From: Luscinia megarhynchos
Taxonomy: Eukaryota > Chordata > Aves > Passeriformes > Turdidae
NCBI GenBank assembly: GCA_034336665.1
Contig: CM067569.1
Coordinates: 22,479,320-22,543,319, forward strand
DNA: 64,000 nucleotides
Direction of reading: 5' to 3'
How positions within the stretch are numbered: position 1 is the stretch's first letter; each line of letters begins with the position of its first letter. Of this stretch, positions 34,615-46,786 are shown in pieces. The notes beneath the pieces are model-generated. The model was not told where the DNA came from. It did not search any database and saw nothing but the letters and a program-made list of their open reading frames with translations. Both the position numbers and the translations under genes were made by a program.

Positions 34615-37600
34615 TGTTCAGCTGAAGTTGTTTGCTTAGTGCCATGTGGGATGGTGGAATTTTGATACTGTATTTTTTACTCATTTCAGAGTCTGTCTTC
34701 CTTCTTGCTATTTCTATAGTAGTTTTGTGATGGGACCAGTTCACTTTTCCCTCTGTTTAAAGCACAATTCTCCTACCTGTGATGCACAAAGAGAGAAGGG
34801 AGTGATGACAAGGAGTTTTGTGTTATTATGGTGCTGCTTGGCCTAAATCTTGTTCTAATTCTTCCTTCTAGCAGTCTGGCAAATGTGATGGAGTAAAATG
34901 GTCAAGGCAGAAAGTCTCCAGACTCAGGTTGTGAATGCTTGAAAGAGTAAATTCACACATGGGACAGAGTCTGACAGCTCATGATAAAGTCTGTGATGAC
35001 TTAATTGCAGCCACAGAAGCCCTCTCATCCATAAAGTCATTTAGCACCATATTAATCATAGACTTGTAGGTGGGGAGGTGCTTAAGTCCAGAGATGGATA
35101 TGTTTGGTAAAATCACCTGTGGGGAGACACATCTGTGCCATGAGGAAGGCACTGATGAGGGCTGGTACCTCAGGAAGGATCCAGACCCAGCTCTGCTGCT
35201 GCTTGCACCTCTCCATCCCGTTGTGCTGTGTTCCAGAGCACCTGGCATAAGAGCTCAGAGAGTGCCAGGACCCCTGCTTCCAGCCCAGGGCAGAGCACAG
35301 AGGGCAAGGAGGCAGCCAGGGAGATCATGTAGAAGTTTGGGAATGTATTGTAAGAACAGCATGGGAGAAGGCTGGGGAAGTTCCATGGTACAATTTTCAG
35401 AGTGGGGATGGAAGGCAAAAAAGTGCAGGACTGTAGGATGGCAACTAAAGGACTGGAGAGAGGAGAATATTATGTGGTTAGGATGTACCAGAGGAACACA
35501 AGTGGGCTGGGATCCTGTTTTGAGTGGTACAAAGTAAGATGCTGGGAAGTGGAAGTGGAAGCCCATCACTTCCAGCAAAGCTTGGCCAGGAGCCAGAAGC
35601 TGTCACTGCCCCAGCTGGTACCTGCACTGCCCGTGGTACCAGGATGAGCCCTGGCAGCTGTCTGCCCCACAGTTCTGCTTGCTTTTTTCTAGGTTAGACT
35701 TAACCCAGCATTCTTGTCATTATGGGCAGTTGCAGGATCCTCAGCTGGGCTCTGGCTGTGTTTACAAGGAATGTGTGGATCTGACCTTTTCTCCCTTTCC
35801 TGCAGTCAAGTCAGTGCAACATAATTGAAATAAACTTTGTGTAGACCTTGGAATTCCCATGAAAATCAGGTGGAAAATGGGCATTTTACCTAAAACTACA
35901 TAACAATACTGGGGCAGGGGAGCATTTTGCATGATCAATCCTCCAACCTCTTTTCTTAGCTCATTGTCTTGATTCTGGAAAGAGTTATTGTTCATGTCTG
36001 ACACCCAGACCATGTTCAGGACATATTTGAAAAACGCATGCCAGGAAAGGGTTATAAGAAGGCAAAATGGATTTTACTGAGTTCTAGATTAAGGTTCAGG
36101 CTGCTAAAATAAATCTTAAAAGTCAAAGCCATATTATATAATGTGCTGTACCATTTTATTTCCAATACTATCAGTCTTGAATCTACACAAAGAAGTGTTT
36201 TTACTTACAAATAAACATTTAGATGAACATGATTTGTTCATGCCTATTGATTTTCTATACAGAGAATGGTTTATTGATACTTTTTTCAGCTTTTATGATA
36301 TTAATTTACTAACAGCTCCACTGATTTGGTTTCAGCAAAGAACACCCCAAGCAACAAAAAAGCAAACCACCTAAAAGTTGAGGAAACTAATGTTCTTTTC
36401 CCATGCAGTATAGCTGTGTGCAGAAACAGGTACTTGGAGATAACAGGAACACAGTTAGTTGTAAAACAGTGGAGTTGGTTCTGAATGTGGAGTCAATCTC
36501 CACAAGGTGCTTTCCTGTGAAAAGTTACAGGAGTGTGCATCACTTTGTAACATGACCACAAGTCTGTATTGCTAACTTTGCAACTTAATTTTTCATGTTT
36601 GAAGGAACATTTATTCTCTGGGACTGGATGCATAAAGGAGACTGATCTGAGTTTAGGATTGTTTGGGTTTATTTTTTGCATGTATGTAGGCCTGCTGTAA
36701 ATTCAGCATTTTTGCAACTTGTGTTTTTCTGTTTACTTGGCAGGAAAATTAGTAAAAACGTTTGAACACACTTAGAATTTCCTTTTGCTATCTCAAAAGT
36801 TCATGAAGGAGAGAGTGGAGCTGCAAGCTTCAAAACATTATGAAAGTTTTCTAAACTCAGGTGCCTGAGTTAGACCATCTGTACTCGTGGAATGCAGAGA
36901 GTTCAAGGAGACATAAAACTGAGCAAGTACTTTGCAGTTTTCAGAATTAAGGCTAAATTGTGTGCTGAAATACCCTTCTTCCTCTTAAGGTAACACATCA
37001 GAGAAGAGAAGTTGACTGAACTGACTGTTCAGTTCCTGCAAGTCAATATTTTGTTCCTAATATTAAAAAGAGTACATGTATTTTAATATTGGGACCAAAC
37101 CAGTAGTGAAAAGCTCATTAGTGTCTCTGACAGAATGTACTCACCTCTCTTACACTGTGTTGCATGAGCAGGAGTAGCATGGAACTGAACTAAGTGGAGC
37201 ATTTTGCCCTTAGTACTGTATCACTCTGTCCCACAATGGAAAACCTCATTAGTGCATCCAAAGAAGCGTTAAATAGATTTCATGCTGTTTAATAAAGGCA
37301 TTATGGGGTTTTGTCTATTGCAAAACATTAAAGGGAATGTTCATACTGCACGTTTTTGCTTCCTCTCTCACAATTTAGGTGCAGTTTTACATTGTAGCTG
37401 CCTCAGGAAGGTTCAGTAACTTTCTTCTCCATCAAATCTTTCCTCTCAGCGTTATGCTCTATTTGTTTTGGTGTTATTGCATTATGGTACACACTTAATG
37501 AACATCTTTGCCAGCCATCTCAAATTGGGGGGACAGCTCTTAGCACCAGAATATATCAGCCTGTTTGACTTGAGTTTGTTTTTCTTTTTTGGATGCTGAT

Positions 37601-38466
37601 GCCTAACTAGTAACTGAGAAGAAAGAAAGAGTAATTTGTGTCACCTGCAGCCTGAACCTTTTCATTTTTGTGTATTCTCATTAAAATGTGAGATTTCTTC
37701 CCAAGGGTCACCATTACTGTCAGGTTTAAACAGCCCTAATGGTGATGTTTTGTCTTCCAGTTTCATCCTTTACCTGGCCTTGGCTGGGATAAGGTGTCTG
37801 AAGTGTAGAACTTCTGGCCTGAAGCTCAAAAGAAGAAAAATACTGCCTTAGGGAAGGGTAGAAGAGCTTCTTGAATTCTGCCAGATTTTATCTTGTTGTA
37901 CATGAAACTACAGAACTAAGCAACTTAAGGAATATCTCCTTGTGTGTAGCAAATCTGTTGCCTGCCTGCTGCAAGGTCTGCATTTAATGGGGGTGTTTTG
38001 TTCAGGTTTGTTTGTTTTTGGTGGGTGTTGTTATTGTGGATTTCTCTCTGGCTTTAGCTCAGTTTATTCAGATGAATTTAAGTGATCAGGATCAGTTTTT
38101 ATTGGGTGGTTTATAGGAAATGTTGCACATTGCTCCTCTGCTCTGTAGAACATTACTAAGACTGTGCAAGTTGTAGTGGATCAGTCTCCTTAACTTGTAT
38201 TTTATCTGCCTTTGTGGCAGTGTGAGGTGACTTAACTTTAGTGATAGAGCTGTGAACTGACTCTAGAGCTGTGGTTTTCCCTGAATATTTGATTAGGATT
38301 TAGTGACACACGAACATAGCTATCATAGCACAACATCTCCTTAGAGTATTTTGAGAGCAGGTACTTGCCAGCCCCATCCTTACCTGGAAAGCAGCTAAAA
38401 CTGTACCACAGCACTTTGAGAACACTTTGAACTCTTCTGTCATCATGCTCTCAGATCATGACATAA
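34615..38466. other. Unique non-coding DNA, G+C-richer near 35.1-35.7 kb
   Basis: The segment 35,100-35,680 is richer in G+C and produces several overlapping frames on both strands, the longest 155 codons at 35,070-35,537 plus. They overlap one another on both strands and have no recognisable domain, so none is called. A T/G-rich tract lies at 37,986-38,040. No repeat family is identified. Confidence 0.5.
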
Positions 38467-38506
38467 TTTTTTTTGCTTTTTTTTGCCTTTTTTTTTTTTT
38501 TTCCTG
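38467..38506. repeat. T-rich homopolymer tract
   Basis: Three T runs of 8, 8 and 15 nt are separated by GC and GCC. The complement is poly(A)-like, but no retrotransposed sequence is recognised beside it. The 117-codon minus-strand frame at 38,443-38,796 starts normally and ends in a lysine run from this tract; it is not a credible gene. Confidence 0.8.
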
Positions 38507-41500
38507 CATCTTGTACAAGTCATCAGTGTAAAATAGGTTTGAATTTTGCAGCAGTCTTTGTTCATAGCTAACATAACTTTCCACTTTGGAGTTACCATCT
38601 CTTTAAATGTATTGTTCAGGAATATTGAAGCAGCCAGTTGCTCCCAGAAACACTGAAAACATAATAAAAGGCAACAGGAAAACAACATAAGCAAACACTT
38701 AATCAAGACCAGAAACAACCTGTGTCCTTGTGCTGTTACTTTGTGGGAGCCCAAAAAACCACACAAGTAGGAGTGTGATCTGAAGGTCACAAGCACAGTG
38801 AATTTTCCAAATGTTAAATAATTAAAGAAACACCTGTGCCCCAGCCAAATAACTTCCTGCTGCTCTGCTGTGAAAATGTTATGTCTAAAACCCTAAAAAT
38901 GTGTAACTTCTTATGCCCAGTGGAGGCAGCAAGAAGAGCAGAAGTATATAAAGCATAGGAGGCATTGCTTCAAGATGTCTTAAAGGGTCTCTAAAGATTG
39001 ATTTAGTAGTGTCCCAGTGTGTGTTTCCTAGTTTCTGCAATTATGTTTAGCACACTTCAGATGGGACTAAATGGGATTTAAGACTGCCAATGATTTATGA
39101 AGATTTAAATTCTACTCCTGGACTCCTGATGTTCTTAAGCCAACAGAGGTTTTAAAGGACATCACAGGTCATATATCCTTTCCTAAGGAGAAAGAAAAAA
39201 AAAATCATATTGCTTGATTTTGGTCATCATATCTGTGCCTTTATTTTGCACTAAAGAGAGTGCTATTGGTAAAACAGCTGAATGTTATATGCTCCTATCA
39301 GGAGGGAGGAAAACTGGTGTCAAATTTCAGAGTTTCATGGGCTCATGGAAATTTCTCTAACCAGAAGAAAGGAAATAAGAGGAAGGAAGTTTTCAGTGTT
39401 AACATTATAGGATTGTGAAGAATCTGTATAAAATTTGAGGGAAATCATGCTTTAGTGAAATAAGGTTCCAGTGGGAATGCAATACATTGGAAAAGCAAGA
39501 AAAACAAGATAAATGGGAAGGCAGGACTGGTAAGCTGGATGGATATTTTTCTCATGTACATTTCTTTTAAATCTTCCTTGCTGACTGCCAAACTCCTGAC
39601 TCCCAGGATGTGCCACCAAGCACATGAAGGCATAGAAGTAAAAGATGTGGTGACAGTCCTTTACTCAGAGTTGTATCACCTCAAGGTGTACTTACCTGTG
39701 CATGTTATAGGCATAGAGATTTATTTTGCTGTTACTGACTACAATCCAAGTTTTAAAGCAGATTTGTCAAAATTAGCAAAAGATACTTCTGATTTCACAA
39801 TTGAGGAGTTTTGCCCATGCCTCATAGCAGCATTCCTTTCCCAATCCTGGAGTGTGTCCTTTCTGTTGTTAAGTTCAGAAAACATCATTAACTAGCTGAA
39901 TAGGTGTAAATGGCTAAATTATACAGCCTGGGTATTTCAGAGGAAGTCACTGAATGACTGATATGTTCTAATTAAATGTTTTCACTTACTCTGTGGCTGC
40001 TCTTGACAGTAACTGAAAACCACACTGATTTAAAGCTTGCTAACTGGATTTTATTAAATGACTAAAGACCATAAGCCATGAGTAGTTAGTGATAGCCAGG
40101 TATTCTTATGACTGAACCTCACATCAATGGCTTTGCCAAATCCTCCAGGGTGTTGCTCTTCCAGTGTTCTGTTTCTCTGTAGGTAAACACAGAGCAATGA
40201 GATCTGAAAAACTGGCCCCCTTTACCAGTTCTGAAACGTCTAAAATAGTTCAAAATCTGTATCTTTACTGACCATTGCTGCCTGAATTCTAACTTCTCCA
40301 TGTTTTGGAGTCATAGTAAATTTATGTATATTCACCCAACATATTTTTTGCTCTCATGGTATTTAGATCCTCACTAAATTAGACCCTAAAAGGTGGAACA
40401 TGAACATTTATAAATAAAGCAGGTAAAAATCTGTTTTATGATTGTTTTAAATGAGTTTTCTATATTTGTTAAAGAAATCTTCAAAAGTGATTTTTATAAC
40501 AGAAAATTAAATGCTCTCAGAGTTACTCTGCTTTGGAAATTGTTTGCTTTACCAAGATTTATTTGCAGAAAAAAAAGTTTCTATCTCCCATTTTGGCATA
40601 CTTTGGAAGATAATTTTTCCGTTTTCAAGTGGAGCTTTGAGTTCTTTTATTGGATTACATGGTAAATTAAGAAAGATTAAATTTTAAAAAGACAATCTAG
40701 TTGAATACAAATGGAGTTGTTTTGGAGTCTTCTCTGGTGAAGGTATCTGTGTTATGTTCTCAGGTGGACTGAACACAGAATGTTTAAATTCTTTCTAAAA
40801 TAGAGGGTTTTTTTCCCAGATGGTCATGCTAAGTTGTTAAAAGAGGTGAGATGCTCTGTGTAAATGTTGGCTTTTTAATGGAAATCACTGTACTCCACCA
40901 CCCCTATTTAATAATAACCAGTGTAAACCTAATTCTGATTCCTTTGTACCCATTGAAGGAGTATTTCAGGTTTTTGCACAGATGAATTTATGTGTTTGAC
41001 TTCTGTTCTATGATGTTCTGAAATGGACCTTGGATCCTGAGATCTTGAAAGTTCATTCAGAGTGTATTTCCTATGTGATTTACCTTTTGCTTTGAGGACA
41101 GACATGATTTACAGCACACGGAGATTTTGGTCTATTTTGACATTCATGTGGGAAGTAAAGGGCTCTGGTAATAAGAAAAAGATACTGGTGAGGAAATATC
41201 AGAAAAAAGAGAAATTTTCAACTCCTGAGGCTGGAGGTTATTATTTCAGTATCAGACATTAGTAAGCACATTTTTAGAATTATTTCCAAGTGTCTGTTTA
41301 AGAAAGTGCCTATTAAAGAATGATAGATAATCAAATGTTGATGTGGCTTCATGCTTTGGGCTGAGATGCTGTGTGCTGATGCATGCAAGCAAAGCACAGA
41401 TATTGCCATGTTTTAGAACCAAGCACAGAAAATGTGGTTCACCCTGCAAAAAGCTTGGTTTTCCAGTATACTGTGTTATAGTGCAAAGCCATAAGGTGAG

Positions 41501-41869
41501 CCATTTTAAAAATAAATTTGTAAAGATGCCTGTGTTTTCAATTCTATTATTAGTTTCTAAAACTTAGGATAGATAATTAAAAATCCATATAGTAAAATTA
41601 TTCAACATACTATTTTCATTTTTCAAGTATTTTTGACACACATCTGATAACTTCTCTCTCTAGAATAGCATATTTATAAAAATTTGCTTTTCAGCTACTT
41701 TAATTGAGGTTAATAAGTAAAAATTTTGATAAATGCCAATATAATCTACATTTCCTCTAAAGGAGATTTTCTTACTGTTTCTTTGCTTTTATCTGTTAAT
41801 GTGAAAAAGAATACTGTGGTAATAGTACACATTTTGTATTTTGATGCTAGTGATAAGTGAGGGGGCTTT
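38507..41869. other. Unique A+T-rich non-coding DNA
   Basis: Nothing recognisable. A TTTCTCTGTAG/GTAAAC juxtaposition near 40,171-40,188 is a weak splice-like motif. The 118-codon frame at 39,539-39,895 plus shows no domain, and part of its length overlaps an opposing frame. Confidence 0.55.
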
Positions 41870-42260
41870 TTATCCAACCAAATAAATTGATAAATACAGC
41901 TGATTCAGACTGTTTACATAATCTTTCCAATGTCAACAGTCATTTAAATTATCCTAACTTTACACTGCATCTCCAAAATCCAATTACAAGCTAATAATAA
42001 TTGTCAGTTTTACTCTAAACCTTTAATGATAGGTCACAAGGGATGTTGTACCAGAAGGATTAAATCATTGTAGACTGTTACTATGCCTAGCCTTAAATTA
42101 CTAACCTCTTATCTCATGGTAACAGAGCTACTATATGTTTTGTCACCATTTTTGCTAAATAGAATAAATGTCACCAAAATTAATTTCATCTTTCTTAAAT
42201 TAGCTTCTTAGTATGATTTCTCACTTCAGTCAAAATTTATTTCTTGAAGAATTTAATTTC
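41870..42260. promoter_or_regulatory. Possible conserved non-coding element
   Basis: This stretch is dense in homeodomain-type words (CCAATTACAAGCTAATAATA near 41,980, TTTAATGATAGG near 42,022, AAATTAATTTC near 42,177) with no simple repeats and no open frame of note. Its texture matches conserved gene-desert enhancers, but A+T richness alone inflates such words. Confidence 0.25.
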
Positions 42261-43630
42261 CTTCTTAATCTATTTTATTTGAGAAAGAGGAGGAAGAACT
42301 TTCAGGAACAAATGCATTTTAAATCATTCTGTGGCTAATTTTGAAATTTATTCTTCATTAATAACTGCTGACACTTGCAGGATGGAATTTTTTAAGTCAC
42401 TGTATACTTAAAATCAAGCTGAATCTGCTTAGTTCATCCTGGCTGTATTTAAGGCACTAAAAGTTAAAAGGGGGTGAATCTTGCTTGTAAGGAGAGCTTA
42501 AGGAGTATGCTCAATCATGTGCATAGCAGATTTCCCATGTGATGGATGGTTCAAGGGAATGTTGTAATTAGATGGTATAGTTTAGTTGCATTTATTTGGA
42601 AAATATACTTAATATAAGGAATAATGTAGAAGGAAGAAATACTAAGTAAAAAAAAAGGCATTGAGAGTTGGCATTGTCATACAACAGAGTGACAGCAATT
42701 TCTGTCTGAGTTACTGCCATCCTTAAATAATACTTCCAATGGAATGTGTATTTTAAAATAATTTTAAAATGCAACTATTGGCTTTCTCTTATATTTCTCA
42801 TTCTTTTGGTTTTGATGAGCTCAGTCAAAAAATCTAGAGTTACAATATAATAGTTCTTTCAAAGAAAAGAAATTAGAAAGATGGAGCAATTGAAAGGAGG
42901 AGGATTCAAAAAATAAACCTGAAGTGACAGGCTGTGTCTGAAATTATCACAGCTGGTGATATGAGGCAAAATGGGGGAGGAGGAAGGATTTTTAATGCTC
43001 ATAAATAAAATCTATTTTAAAATATTGAAATCTAGAGGGACTGTATTGGCTGGAATTGTAAAAATCTATTAAATGGCTATGATTTCCTTTTGGAAACATG
43101 TCTCTCTTTAAGAATCTATTGCATAAAGAACAGGGGTGACTTGGAAAAAAAGAAGTAAATTTTTCTGTCAGCTGCACATGATTATCAAGGCTTTGTAAAC
43201 TCAATTAGTAGAGAAGAATTTTATCCAAAATCTGATTAAATATTAGTGCCAGCAGGGCAGAAAATGAAACAGAGCATACACATTAATAATCTATTAAATG
43301 TTCTATCAACTTTGAACAGCTGTAGCAGTTGTAATCAGACACTTCTTTGTGGCATCCTACACATTTGTATGGTACTGGGAAGTCACTTCCAGAATATCAC
43401 AGTGGGTGGAAAGTCAGACTTGTCTGTCACTCTTCTGACTGTGGAGGGAATCTGTGTATAGGAAAACACTGAGTTTGTGTTTAAACAGGAACTGCCACCT
43501 CCACTTTTATTTGAAGTGCTGATGTTTGTCTGTCTCATAGCACTGCATGTGTAGCATGATATTTGTACAATGGCTGAAGAACAATTTCAGAGAAGAGCAG
43601 TGAAAAGTCATTACTCATATCTACAACTTC
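42261..43630. other. Unique A+T-rich non-coding DNA
   Basis: No repeat or exon is recognised. The frames here (60-71 codons) are short and unsupported. Confidence 0.55.
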
Positions 43631-43928
43631 CTTGTGAGGGGAAGAGGAGGGACAAGCACTGATCTGTTCTCTGTGGCCTGAAGCTGTGTCAGGGAGGTGG
43701 GTTTAGGTTGGATATCAGAAAAAGGTTTTTCACCCAGAGGGTGTTTGGGCACTGGAACAGCTCCCAGGGCAGTGTGACAGCCCCAGCCTGACAGAGCTCA
43801 AGCAGGGTTTTGGACAGTGCTCTCAGGCACAGGGTGTGACTCTTGGGTGGTCCTGTGCAGGGCCAGGAGTTGGACTCAATGATTCTTGAGGGTCCCTTCC
43901 AACTCAGCTTACTCTGTGATTCTGTGAT
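43631..43928 (+). mobile_element. CR1 LINE, 3' part (5'-truncated)
   Basis: Characteristic avian CR1 3' blocks occur in order: GAGGGGAAGAGGAGGGACAA, GGCCTGAAGCTGTGTCAGGG, CACCCAGAGGGTGTTTGGGC, CACTGGAACAGCTCCCAGGG, GTGCTCTCAGGCACAGG, GGTCCTGTGCAGGGCCAGG and GGTCCCTTCCAACTCAG. The copy ends in two perfect TCTGTGAT units (43,913-43,928). Relative to the family as I remember it, about 30-40 bp seem missing near 43,676, where TCTCTGTGG joins CCTGAAGC. It is well preserved and therefore fairly young. The minus-strand frame at 43,689-43,952 is its shadow. Confidence 0.93.
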
Positions 43929-44480
43929 ATGCAGAAATGTGGCTATTTTCACTACCTCAGCATTTCTGAAAAAGAAAGTCTACCAGTCAGGCTGGTAAAA
44001 AGGTAGGTTGCTCTTCCATAGAAGATATGTGATAGCCACTAGCCAAAAGAAGTGAAAACAGAAATATGAATAGTCTCCAGAGGAACAGAATTAGTTTAGC
44101 TTCTTGAGTTAAAGTAGGAAACAAAATGATTGATAGTTTCAATGCTTTTGGGAAAGCATTTTAGGGGCTATAAGCACTGTGCTCATATTGTAATCAGACC
44201 TGTGCATCACAGGGAACTGGACCTAGAAAAAAGAATGAAGCTGGTGAAGGGTAAAGAGCCTCAATGACCACATGCATCCCAAAGCATAACATAGGGATGT
44301 GTAGAATGCTCTCCCTGGCTCTGGACAGCTGCCCAAGTGCCCCAGTATTCTCTAAGGGTGTCCAGAAGTCCAAGTTCTTCTCTGGAGAAGAACTGAGCAA
44401 GCATATATGATATTCCTCATTAGTGCTCTTTCCAACATTTTAGTTTTTTTTCATTTAAGTTTGTTTACTAACCTGTAACA
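43929..44480. other. Unique non-coding DNA between two LINE fragments
   Basis: Nothing recognisable. The segment 44,190-44,400 is richer in G+C and carries a 68-codon minus-strand frame without similarity. Confidence 0.5.
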
Positions 44481-44710
44481 GATCTCCAGTCTCCCTTGGA
44501 GTTCATGTAAGCTTCTATGCCCAGGAGCCTCTGGCAAGGAATTTCACAGGTCTACTACCTTAGGTAAAGAGCCACATCTTTCTGTTTGCCTTGAAGTTTT
44601 TTCCCACTGTTTTCTCTTGATGAGCTCCAGCTCTTAAACTGGAAAAGAGAGCTGCAACTAAATCTGTCTTAGTCTCTTCTAAATAATCTGCAATTCTTTA
44701 GGTCGTCAGT
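44481..44710 (-). mobile_element. Ancient CR1/L3-type LINE fragment, minus orientation
   Basis: The reverse-complement order of an old amniote CR1/L3 region is visible: a GGCAAGGAATTTCACAGGTC block (the 'gagttccacaggtt' segment), 'CTACTACCTTAGGTAAAG', 'TCTTTCTGTTTGCCTTGAAG' and a 'TCTTGATGAGCTCCAGCTCT' block. It is strongly diverged. It probably belongs to the same broad lineage as 19,195-19,545 but covers a neighbouring part of the element. Boundaries are approximate. Confidence 0.6.
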
Positions 44711-45130
44711 AATTCGAAGCCTAAACTTAATATGTGAAGATTTCTGCATTTTATCATTAAGCATTGAACATGTGTATGGGTTTCTGAAAAACTTAGTACA
44801 CATGTCCTTGAACGATTTCTCTATGACATTACTCTATATATACAATTTGGGGGAGAGATATTTAATTTATTTTTATCTTTTGTTTGCTTGTTCTATTCCA
44901 GACTGTATTTACATAGAGGGCTGTGGTTGCAGGTGCCACCTTCAGAAGAAGTAACAGATTTAGATCAGTCTCTGCAATCACTGGTACTGCATGTGGTAAA
45001 AGAAAGGGCTGTTTTGTTAGTCACTCTTAGCTCCTCCTTCTCCTGCCTTTACATAAAGACAAACAAATGAAAAAAACAACTACCACTGGCAGATTCTGAA
45101 GATGGAAAGAGGTTTTTCCCTTTGGAAATT
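44711..45130. other. Unique non-coding DNA
   Basis: Nothing recognisable; two short overlapping frames (44,772-45,070) are unsupported. Confidence 0.5.
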
Positions 45131-45345
45131 ATCTTTCATTGTTTTGCTTTGGTTTTGGTGGGTTTTTGGTTGGTGTTGTTAGTTTGTTTATTTGGTGGGA
45201 GTTTTTATTACAGATTTTGGGGAGGATTTTGTTAGGGTTTTTATTTTTTTTTCCTCTTGGAGATATTACTTAAGTGTTTTCTTGGAGTTTGTGGTCTGAT
45301 TATCTTTTTTTATCAGTTAATTTTTTTTTCTTTATTTTTGCTTAA
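45131..45345. repeat. T/G-rich low-complexity tract
   Basis: The plus strand is dominated by T and G with repeated TTTTGG, GGTTTT and TTGGTG words and a T run near 45,246-45,253. C is almost absent from 45,150 to 45,255. It is not a regular tandem repeat. Similar tracts occur at 37,986-38,040 and, in the other orientation, at 14,975-15,062. Confidence 0.6.
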
Positions 45346-46760
45346 TGGAAATGGAAGAAGACATTATAGCTGTGTAAAAACTGAATTCTTTACCATTTAT
45401 GAACTCCAGAATCTCATAGCATGAAGGTCTAGCTACAATAATAAATGGGAATGGAACAGCAGGTTGAAATTCTGACTTTAAGTTATGCCTGAGAGCCCAG
45501 GAATAACAAAGCTTTGCAAACAGTTAATGGTAACTAGTAATATGTTTCTTGCATGTTCTAAAGCATACTCTGAAGAGCAATTTTCCAGAACACATTTCTG
45601 GTCTATCTTAGTGATAGATTTAGTTTTGTTAGAAAGTGCTCACTTTGCTCTCATGGTTGTAAATAATCATAACAATTTGGGCAGTGCTGAACATTTTCTT
45701 CCAAATTCTAATTATAACTAAATTTAGGTATAGTGAAATTCAGTTAAAATAATTTTTGTAAGATTAAAGAGCATATTTATAACCTAGAAAATATTCTTGG
45801 TTGACTTATGTGGCATCATTTCTAAGAACAGTTTTCACAGTGACCACGAGTAATCTTTTCTATCTTAGTCATCTATATTTTGCTCTTTTTTAGTCTTTTG
45901 GGTTGTTTTTCTGTTCATCCTTACACAAGCTAGATTATAAAGGAAAAGGTTGTTCTGCACTGGACTTAAAAATCCAAGTGCAAGTATTTCTTTCTCTCAT
46001 CTTTTCACTTAGCAGGAGTACAATTTGCTACACAATGGCACAATCCCAAATGTCTGTGCTGCCCAATGAACCCAAATTAGGATTAAAGATTGTCAATTTT
46101 ATTCTGAAAAAGCAATGCTAGGATAATATTGGCCATCTACCAAAGCTGTACAGGCTTGAAAAGTTTTGCTGAATGTGCAGAGAACTCCATTCAAGCATGG
46201 GCAGTTCACACTGGCAAAGGTCAGCTCTCATTCTCATTCTCTAAGGCCTCTAATTTTTCATCATTAGCCTCTTTAAAGATTGCTACAGGGGTTTTGCAGG
46301 AGATAAGGGATGAACACCAGCACAAGGACTGGTAAATATTTAGAGCTAAGTGTCAGGGAATATCTGGACATTGAGGGGGGTGTGGCAAATGCTGGAAAAA
46401 ATGGAGCATTACTTTCTTGGCTAAAGAAAACTGGCCTTTTCACAAAGTAATGTAAATAAAGTGCATGTTGGTATGATCATGTAAGTACACTTCTCTTTGG
46501 TTTTCTGCATGAATATATGAGATGGATGTGGGAGTTATTCAGTTTGTGGGTGGGAAAGAAGGGAACATAACTGGGAGGTAAAAAGGAAATTAAAATGTGT
46601 GGTGGAACCGAGGAAACAGAACCAAACCCATGTACTGGAGTGAATGTTACACTGCATAATGCTGTGTAATACACATTGTAGCAAACAACAATAACTGGCT
46701 CCTTACTGCAAGCTTGCTGTTTTCCTCCCTACCAGCTTAAAAGAATGTTGTGGTGTGTTG
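45346..46760. other. Unique A+T-rich non-coding DNA
   Basis: Nothing recognisable in this stretch. A G run with a GTG neighbour (GAGGGGGGTGTGG) lies near 46,373-46,385. Confidence 0.55.
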
Positions 46761-46786
46761 TGATGCTGCCTTACTTTCAGGTGAGA
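46761..46786 (+). promoter_or_regulatory. Candidate abutting 3'/5' splice-site motif
   Basis: CTGCCTTACTTTCAG, a good acceptor with TTTCAG, is followed immediately by GTGAGA (GT at 46,781). It is one of several plus-strand motifs of the recursive-splice form. The pyrimidine tract is short. Confidence 0.2.

Noticed and set aside
35070..35537. 155-codon plus-strand open frame, the longest in the window
   Set aside because: It overlaps several minus-strand frames in a G+C-richer patch, has no recognisable domain and no splice or promoter context.
38443..38796. 117-codon minus-strand frame ending in a lysine-rich tail
   Set aside because: The tail is translated poly(A) complement of the T tract at 38,467-38,506.
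40161..40188. TTCTGTTTCTCTGTAG followed by GTAAAC as a recursive splice site
   Set aside because: Good acceptor but poor donor (GTAAAC).
44561..44577. CTACTACCTTAG|GTAAAG splice-like motif
   Set aside because: It lies inside the ancient CR1/L3 fragment and is explained by it.
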